A DNA stretch of 15,860 nt from CAYJOG01 sp964371695 [NCBI: uncultured bacterium]. Its GTDB lineage: Bacteria; CAYJOG01. Positions 7,475 through 15,200 of this stretch are shown here, one piece after another. The number at the start of each line of letters is the position of its first letter. Position 1 is the first letter of the stretch. Where the stretch lies: the NCBI GenBank assembly GCA_964371695.1, contig CAYJOG010000016.1, positions 1 to 15,860 of the forward strand, read 5' to 3'. Under the pieces are notes generated by a model that saw nothing but the letters and a program-made list of their open reading frames with translations, had not been told where the DNA came from and ran no database searches. The translations under genes were made by a program, and so were the position numbers.

Positions 7475-9286
7475 TCAGTTGCGCACCAGACAGAAGGGGT
7501 TTTTGTAAACAACGAAATATTCCTTGCTCAGATCATCCACCCAGGCCGTGACGGCGCCCGCGTTGCGCTGCGCCTCCACGTGGTTGACTTCCACCGGAGG
7601 GTTGCCTGCGGCAAAAACGTGTAAGCCCAAAGTGGGGCTGGGGGGATTGGGGGAGTTGTAAAAAGCGTTGTGGAAGGGCGTAAGGCTTTGGTAGTCGTAA
7701 TACAAGCCGATTTTGTGAGTGGGAACTGGGGATTCCTCAATCACCTCGAACGTTTGTGTGATGGGTTCGCTGGTGCCCCCGGTGACGCCGGTGGCCCTGA
7801 ACTGCACCGTGTGCTGCCCCACGGCCAAGCCGCTGAGCGTGATGGAAAACTTGGCGCTGGTGTGCGTGAACTCTCCTTCGCATTTGTTTACCATAATCCA
7901 ATTAATACTGTTATCCAGCTTGTATTCCAATGATTGCACCGCGTCATCCGCTTCTCCATTGATCGTCCCTTCAAATTCGGCAAATCTGGCGGATATGACA
8001 CCCCCGCCTGTCATGATGGGAGAACGCGTGAAGTTGATTGAAGGAGGCAGCGGATTGATTTTAAATCGGATCACTTTATCGTCGCATCCAATTAATAAAT
8101 AGCTATTTTCGGGATCGTACAATATTTTTTGGCGCCGTGGGGGGACGCCGTTATACACATAGCTGGATGCTTCTCCATTGGGGTGAAACCACCTTGCATC
8201 CCCATTGTTCGCACACTCTGGTATTTCTCCAAGAATAGAAACAGAATAGTCAGCGATGTTCGCCTTAAACACCTTTCTGTTTTTTGAGACCCCAAAAACG
8301 AATCCCTCTTCAGGACTATATGTAAAAGCGAATCTGCGATCGAGGTCGAGTTCCACAGGAGAGAACCTTTTTACTAAAGCCAGTGTTTTTCTATTGTAAA
8401 CATCAATGGAAGCCGGTGCTGGAGGGTCAAACCCATTGGCGTCCACTGAAATCCAAACCGTCTCAGTTTCCGGAACATTGACAATGGTCAATAAATCTGC
8501 CTCGTGGGGATATTGAAGGTCTCCAGCGGCATCGTTACTTCTAGCCGGAGAGCACGAGTCAACATTTATTATGTTGACATATGAGAATGCTGCTCCAGGT
8601 GGTTCCCAAGGAACCCAAACTGTGTTGACGCCACCATAATAATTTTCCTCCGGGTTTGTTGTCTGATAAAAAGAATCTGGAATAAACACAGGGTCAGCCG
8701 CATTTCTGATTTCGAAGTTAGGGAACGCTGCAGGCCATCCCGTATCGCAAATCGGCGCAAGGAGAGAAGAAGAATCCTTAAAAAATATGCCATGCATCGG
8801 AGACCCGCCAAACCTCCGTGCCCCATGAATAATTTTATTAATCGCAGATGGAGACTCTGCGATTCCAAACACATGGGAATATGGATAAGAATGGGGACCA
8901 AGAACCCCGGAAAGACTGGATGAGTTTAAAACTAAAAAAGTGTTCGGGTAGTTCAGAAGTAAAATATCATCACCGTCGTCGGAAAGCACGTTATAGCGTA
9001 TTGAAATATTACCCTGCATACTTGGAAATGGTCTTGTGTCAAAAACGGTGTCTCCCGTTCCGGCGTCAACTCTTCTTATTTTCTGATGGCATTTGACATA
9101 ATAGGCGTCTCCACTAATACCAAACAGATACCCTGGGCGTTCATCTGGCGCGCAGATCGGAAGCTCGACGATATCAAACGGCCCCGCCTTGGCGCTGGCT
9201 GTCAGGAACAACAGAGCAACAACCGTGATTTGAATGAATGTTCTGGTGACCCGCCACCAATGCTTTTGGTTTTTAGCCTTTTTCAT
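7475..9286 (-). CDS. Gene B: secreted propeller-like protein with one Ig-like domain
   Basis: This 603-residue protein begins at ATG 9286, which shares its A with the stop of gene A. A GTG one codon upstream (9289) is also possible, but GGAGG at 9300-9296 lies nine bases from the ATG. Residues 1-34 form a signal peptide: basic start, hydrophobic core TVVALLFL, and AKA before Gly35. Residues 35 to about 405 alternate short hydrophobic strands with Gly/Asp turns (VKCHQKIRRVDAGTGD, DDKVIRFKINPLPP), as in a beta-propeller of lower repeat regularity. Residues about 415-516 are an Ig-like domain (SLEYKLDNSINW, VGQHTVQFRATG). The last 85 residues are rich in Asn, Pro and aromatics and match nothing I recognise. 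Eight cysteines in the mature part suggest disulfides outside the cytoplasm. Much of the gene is AT-richer than A or most of C. A partner of A or C in an extracellular complex is possible but only inferred. Confidence 0.93.
   Translation of the reverse strand: MKKAKNQKHWWRVTRTFIQITVVALLFLTASAKAGPFDIVELPICAPDERPGYLFGISGDAYYVKCHQKIRRVDAGTGDTVFDTRPFPSMQGNISIRYNVLSDDGDDILLLNYPNTFLVLNSSSLSGVLGPHSYPYSHVFGIAESPSAINKIIHGARRFGGSPMHGIFFKDSSSLLAPICDTGWPAAFPNFEIRNAADPVFIPDSFYQTTNPEENYYGGVNTVWVPWEPPGAAFSYVNIINVDSCSPARSNDAAGDLQYPHEADLLTIVNVPETETVWISVDANGFDPPAPASIDVYNRKTLALVKRFSPVELDLDRRFAFTYSPEEGFVFGVSKNRKVFKANIADYSVSILGEIPECANNGDARWFHPNGEASSYVYNGVPPRRQKILYDPENSYLLIGCDDKVIRFKINPLPPSINFTRSPIMTGGGVISARFAEFEGTINGEADDAVQSLEYKLDNSINWIMVNKCEGEFTHTSAKFSITLSGLAVGQHTVQFRATGVTGGTSEPITQTFEVIEESPVPTHKIGLYYDYQSLTPFHNAFYNSPNPPSPTLGLHVFAAGNPPVEVNHVEAQRNAGAVTAWVDDLSKEYFVVYKNPFCLVRN
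7738..8045 (-). other. Ig-like domain of gene B
   Basis: Residues about 415-516 run from PSINFTRSP through EGTINGEADD, SLEYKLDN and VGQHTVQFRATG to ITQTFEVIEESP. This matches the pattern of bacterial Ig-like units, especially the xGxHTxxxxAxD/G strand, and resembles the units of gene A more loosely than those resemble each other. Confidence 0.65.
9185..9286 (-). other. Sec signal peptide of gene B
   Basis: Residues 1-34: a lysine/arginine-rich n-region (MKKAKNQK, WWRVTR), a hydrophobic core (IQITVVALLFLTA) and AKA at -3 to -1 before Gly35. No lipobox cysteine is present, so signal peptidase I cleavage and a soluble periplasmic or extracellular product are expected. Confidence 0.85.
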
Positions 9287-12200
9287 CACGGTCCACCTCC
9301 CTGCGCCAGGATGATTTCTTGTGGTGGCGCGGTTTGGTCATCGAGAAGAAAGTAACGCCGCTCCGCGCCCACGTCCGCCACCAGCAGCAGGTGCTCCCGC
9401 TGGCGCTCCAGGCGCACCAAGCGCGACTGACCTTGGCCGGGATTCACGGGCAAGCGCTCCGCCGCCACCGGTCCCTGGGCGGGCTGACGGTAAAGCGCCA
9501 GTTCACCCTGCGCGTCACTGAGAAAATAGAGCCACTGGCCATCCACGGAATAGGTGGGATAGGTGTTCACCCGCGCATCGGGGGTGCTCACCGTGGACTG
9601 AGGTGTGAAAACCCCGCCGGTTACCAAGCCGGTGACAATTTCAAACCCACTTTCAGTCCTCACCACATAGGCCAGCCGCCCCCCCAACCCCAAACTGGGC
9701 AGACTGGCACGCTCATGAGTGCCACTCACTCTTGGCGGGTCGCTGGTGGGACCGTCGATGAGATAAATGCCACTTTTGCCTTGTTCGTCTGTGGCATCGA
9801 ACACCGCCAGGGGCTGATCTGGCGCGACGGAGGTGTAGCCAGGCGTGAGACCCGAAAGGCCAATCTTTTGGCCCGGCCCGGGTGGCCCCTGGCCCAGTTG
9901 CTGCACCCACAACTCACCCTCGCCCTGATCAGACACGCCTGAATAAATGAGAAAATTTTGTGGCGACACCGAAGGCAGCATGTGGCTGCCGGGGTTGGTG
10001 CTCACCGGCTGCTGGCCCCCCTGAGGTGTCCAGCGCACTACCTGAAAACTCCCCTGCACCATCCGCGTGAGGAACAGATCCTCCAGCGCCGGGCCGGGTT
10101 CCTCTCCAATATTCAACGTGTTGGTGAAAACCATTGCCGAGGTGTCCTGCAAGAAGGCCGGAATGGGATCTACCGAAACACCGGTGAGGGCCGCCTCATT
10201 CCAGCCAAACCCGGTATCGGCGCTGGCCGGTGGCGTCAATACATCAGGCACGAAGGCCTCTAAAGTGAGCGGCCCCAGTATTCCCCGCAGGGTGGGTTCA
10301 TCCACCTGCGTGAACAACGTCATGTGAAACGTGGGTCCATTGGGGACCACCATGGTGAGGAGGGCCGCATTCACCGGCGCAGCCTGAGTTGCCCGCACCC
10401 GTGTATTGTCCTCCGTCACAGGAAAAACATCGTCCAGGTTGGTGCCCGCGAACCCCAAACCAGGACGCTGAATATCAAACAGCACAAGGCTGTCATAGGC
10501 GACACCATCCATGGCCAGCGGCGTGAGACTCATGAGATAGTTGCCGGGAGGACGACTGAGATTGGTTGTCAGTTTGTCCACCTGCAGGATTTGAACCGTG
10601 TCGGCGACTTGATCCAAATTGGCGCTCAACTGCACCGCATAGGCGGACTCTGCAACGGTTGGCAATCCAGCTTCTGTATGACGAAGAGCAAACCCTGTGC
10701 CTTCTTCTGAATAAAAGCGGGCAATTCCCTGCTGGGGATCAAATTCCACCTTCACCACTGCGCTTGTCCCATTGGCGAACGCCAGACCCGGCAGCTCCAT
10801 GGTCTTGTTCACGCCCCCCAGGCTCACCAGCACCCTTAATCGGCATGGCCCATTCGGGTCTTGAACCATTTCAATGCCAAGTCCCTGGCAGGTAAGACAC
10901 CCCGAGGCCGGTTTGCCCAACCATAACCCAACGCCACCATGGTGTGTCAACTGGGCCGGAATCATCAGTTCACCTTCCACCCGAATGATTTCACCCTGTG
11001 GCGGCTGGTAGTCTCCAAAAACGGTTTCCACCCGCGAGTAGTTGGCATTTCCGCCGTGGCCCAAGGGAAACACCAAAACACCATTTTGAGCCACAGGATT
11101 CGCCACACTGTCCTGCACCACAATTCGCCACAAACCATCCTGCCCCACCTGCTCCCGCACGCGCAGGCTGTCGAACTCATCTACAAGGGGATTGGGGTAA
11201 TCAGGATCAGGGTTGAACACCAAATGACCAGGATTCACATACCCCGCCGCCACGCTGATGCCGCGCACCCCTCCGGTAAAGGGCCGGATGGCCGCCAACA
11301 CCTGCGCTGCCGTCTGGCCACCGGCGTCCTGATCAGTCACCAGGGGCGCAATCCCTTCATAATTTCCACTACCTGGAGGTTGCTCTGCCAGTGAAATCAG
11401 TTGGGAGAGCACCGCCTCTGGCGAAGGCCCGGAGCCCCCCTGATGAGAAGGATTCAGCAACAGGGCTTTGAGATCAGCTATTCCCGCTTCGGCCCGCGCC
11501 CGGATTCGCAACAGATCGCCCACTTGCACCGCTTGCGCCGAGGGATTCGAATCCTTCACCAACTGCGCTTGAGATGATGGAGGCGGTGGAGGTGGCGGCC
11601 CTTGGTTCGTGACCAGCGTGTTCACCGCGAGGTTACCCGCCCGGTCGGCCACCGTGAGCACAAACGTGTGAGGCGTGTTGGGATCCAGCGGGCTAGGTGT
11701 ATTTGCTAAAAATTCGCCTGAAGACCCAGTCAGGATGGAAACCTGAACACCATCCACCGAGAGAGAGAGGCGGGTTTGATCCACACCACTCCCCATGTTC
11801 CCCTGGGGCTCCTCCACCCTGAATCGCAGGGATGACGCCGGTGAATAATTTCCCTGTGCCGTGGGGTTCAACCAGGAGACCGCAGGGGGCAATGTGTCCA
11901 GCAAAATCTCCAGCAGCCGTGGATCACCCACGTTGCCCGCCTGATCGGTGACGCTGAAAAGGAAGGAATTCACCCCTTCCTGCAATGACACGGGCACCTG
12001 AAACCGTCCATCGGGAAGCACCAGCACTGGTGTGTTATCCATGTTCAGTGACGCCCCAGGCTCCGTCACGCCTTCCACCAACACTGAGGGCATGTTCACA
12101 TAGGCGGGATCGCGGGCGGGTTGAATAATCTGAATAAACGGTGGCGTGGTGTCTGGCGCATCGGTTCTGGTCACCACCAACGTGGTGGTGACCACGTTAC

Positions 12201-15200
12201 CGGCGCCATCCATCGCCGTCAGCACCAGAACATTGCCGCCTCCCTGCAGAGTGGCAGGGACGCTGAAATTTCCCCCCGCATCCAAAACAAGCGGCGTGTT
12301 CCCCATCGACGCCGTAGCCACAAGACCGCTGTCGTCCTGAATCGTACCCGTCACCGTCACCATCTGTTCCGTGGTTTCAAACGGAGAATTGGTGGGGAAC
12401 GTCACGGTGATCACCGGGGGCGCATGGTCTTGCTGCGGGGGTGGTGGTGGGCCTTGGGTGGACAAGGTGATCATCCTCACCACAGACACACTTTTCCCGC
12501 TGCCGTCGGTGGCCTGAAACGTCAACGCATTGGGACCCGGCGACAAAAACACCAAGCCTTGAAACTGGCCATTCGTCAAGGTCAGCGGCCTGCCGTTCAC
12601 CATCACAGACACCACACCCGACCCTTCGTCCACCGCCTGGCCCGAAACCATGAACTCTGCCGAGGAAACCGTGATGTCGCCCTGGGGTTGCATCAAATTA
12701 AGCGTAGGCGGCTGGGTATCCACCACAAAATAGGCGCTGGCCGTTGGTGCGGCATTACCATTGATATCCCTGGCCTCCACACTCAGAAAGTGCCCCCCCT
12801 CCGCCTTGGCTTCAAGCATCGTATTCACGGTCACGGGTACGCCCACTGGGGAACTCCACTGCAGGAGCGTCACCGAAGCGCCATCCAGCAGAATGACTAC
12901 GCTGGTGCGGTCGATGTCTTCGTTGTCCGTAATCCCTGCAGATACCCCAAACGGCATTTGGGTCACCATCTGACCCGGTGTGGGTGAGAACAACTGAATC
13001 TGCGGGGCGTTAGGGTCCGGCGGGCTGTAGGTGAGTATTCTCACCACAGGAGCAGAGAAATTGCCCGCATTGTCCCTGGCTTGAATGGAAAACACATTCT
13101 GACCAGGAGCCAACGTCATGCTGAAGTTAAAGCCGGTGGGGCCAATGGCCGCCACCGCGCCATTCACCATCACCTGTGACACCCCCGAAGCCCCATCCGC
13201 CACCGTCCCCAGCAAAGTCACGGAAGCCTGGCTAACCACGATGTCCTGGGGATGGCTGATGAGGGTCAACACCGGCGGCTGGGTATCTAAATTAAATCCA
13301 CGGGTGGCCGAGGACGTTTTCCCAGCGCCGTCCTGCACCGTGATGGTCAGAAAATGCGCTCCATCTCCCCGATTGGGCAACATGCCCTGAACCACCTGCT
13401 GGGTGGCGGACCCGGCAGCGGCGGGCAACTGCCCCGTGATGGAAGAACCATCCAGACTGATGTTGATGGTGTTGACGTTCACCTGCTGGTCATCGGTGAA
13501 AACCACCTCCAGGGAAACTGGCTGGGTATTCAGCCAAATGCCTTCCTGGGGGCTTTGCACCAACACCTGGGGTGGCGCAGTATCCCCAACGATAGGAGTG
13601 TACTGAATCTGACGCACCAGCGTGGCGGCGTTACCGCTGTTGTCCGTGGCTTGAAAAGTCAACACGTTGGGACCTGGGTTTAGTGCCTGCATAAAGCTAA
13701 AAGCACCGCCCTGCAGCGTCACCGTCACACCGTTCAAAGTAAGCAACGCCACGCCGGTGCCCCCATCCGTCACGGTTCCCTCAAACAACAGACTGGCGGT
13801 GGTCACCGTGGTGTCGGCGGGGGGCTGGGTCAGCGTAATTTGAGGGGGCGTGGCGTCCACCACCGGCGGGGTATACGTCAAGGTGCGCACTACCGGTGAT
13901 CCCGCGTTACCGCTGCCGTCCACCGCTTGTAACGTCACTGTGTTTACACCCGGCGACATTGCCTGACTAAATTGAAACGACTGGCCCTGTAAAGTGACCG
14001 ACGAGCCATTTACCAACAACTGCGCCACGCCGCTGAGGTCATCGGTGACCGTCCCCTGAAAAGTCACGTTCGCTGTGGCCACCGCACCATCTGCGGCGGG
14101 TTGGGCCAACGACACCACCGGACCCGTAGTATCCGGGGGCACGCTTTGCTGCCCCGTCGCCGTCACCACCATGGTGGTGGTGTTACCTGCCGCGTCCACC
14201 GCCGTGACGGTGAAAGTGTTCACTCCCAAAGCCGCTGCCACCGATGGCGCTTGATAACTGCCGTTGTTGTTGGTGGCGGCCACCCCGTTTACCGTCACAT
14301 TCGCGCCGACCTCGGTGGCGCCCGCCACCACAATGGCTTGGCCCTGGGTCACCACAAGCCCCTGCAACGGCTGTGTCACGGTGAGGGAAGGCGCGGCGGT
14401 ATCCAACGTCACCTGCAATACCTGGGTGCTTGTGTGTCCTACACCATCGGTGGCAATCACGGTGAGCGTGTTCGGCCCCTCCGCCAATGTTACCGGCAAT
14501 GAAAAACTCCCCGCCGACACAGGGGCGTTCACACCATTGATTTGCACTGTGGCGGGCGTGAAATTGTCCGTGGCGGTTCCCGTCACGGTAAATGGGTTTT
14601 GATTCGTCACCGTGCCATTCAGGGGAGACGTCACCGCCAGCACCGGCGCAGTAAGGTCCACAGTGAAATTCACCGAGGCCTGCGCCGCCGCGTTGGCGGA
14701 TGTGTCCGCACCGTCCAGCGTGAGTTGGTGCGCCCCTTCGCCAAGTCCGTTGGCGGTGTAGGTCACGCTGGGCAAAGCCACCACCGCCGACACCGCCACA
14801 CCATCAAGTTTGAGTTGAACGCTACCACCGTCCACCGCCACGTTGTCCGTCACCGCACCGGTCACCGCCACGGTGCCAGAACCAAACAACTGACCCGGCC
14901 CTGGCGCAGACAGCGTCGCCACCGGTGGCGTGAGGTCCGGCGGCGTGTAAGTAACCGTGCGTTGCACCGTGGCGCTGTTGCCCGCCACGTCCGTTCCCAC
15001 GAAGGACAACACGTTCACACCGGAGGTCAAATTCACATTGTCAGAGAACCCGCCTCCCGCCAAGGCCAGCGCCTGCCCATTCACTGTCACCGATTGTGTT
15101 CCGCTGCCGCCGTCCACCAGCGTGCCACTCACAGCCAGGGGCGTGCTGGTCACACCGATATCCGTTGCCGGGGCTGTGACGGTTAACGCCGGAGCGGTGG

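Noticed and set aside
6754-7551. 265-codon open frame on the plus strand across the gene B/C junction
   Set aside because: Antisense to the signal peptide and propeller region of C and the end of B. The His/Gln-rich translation shows no recognisable feature.
12121-12987. 288-codon open frame on the plus strand
   Set aside because: Antisense to the Ig array of gene A. The translation is an Arg/His-rich mirror of a repetitive GC-rich gene, as are the other plus-strand frames at 14101-15186.
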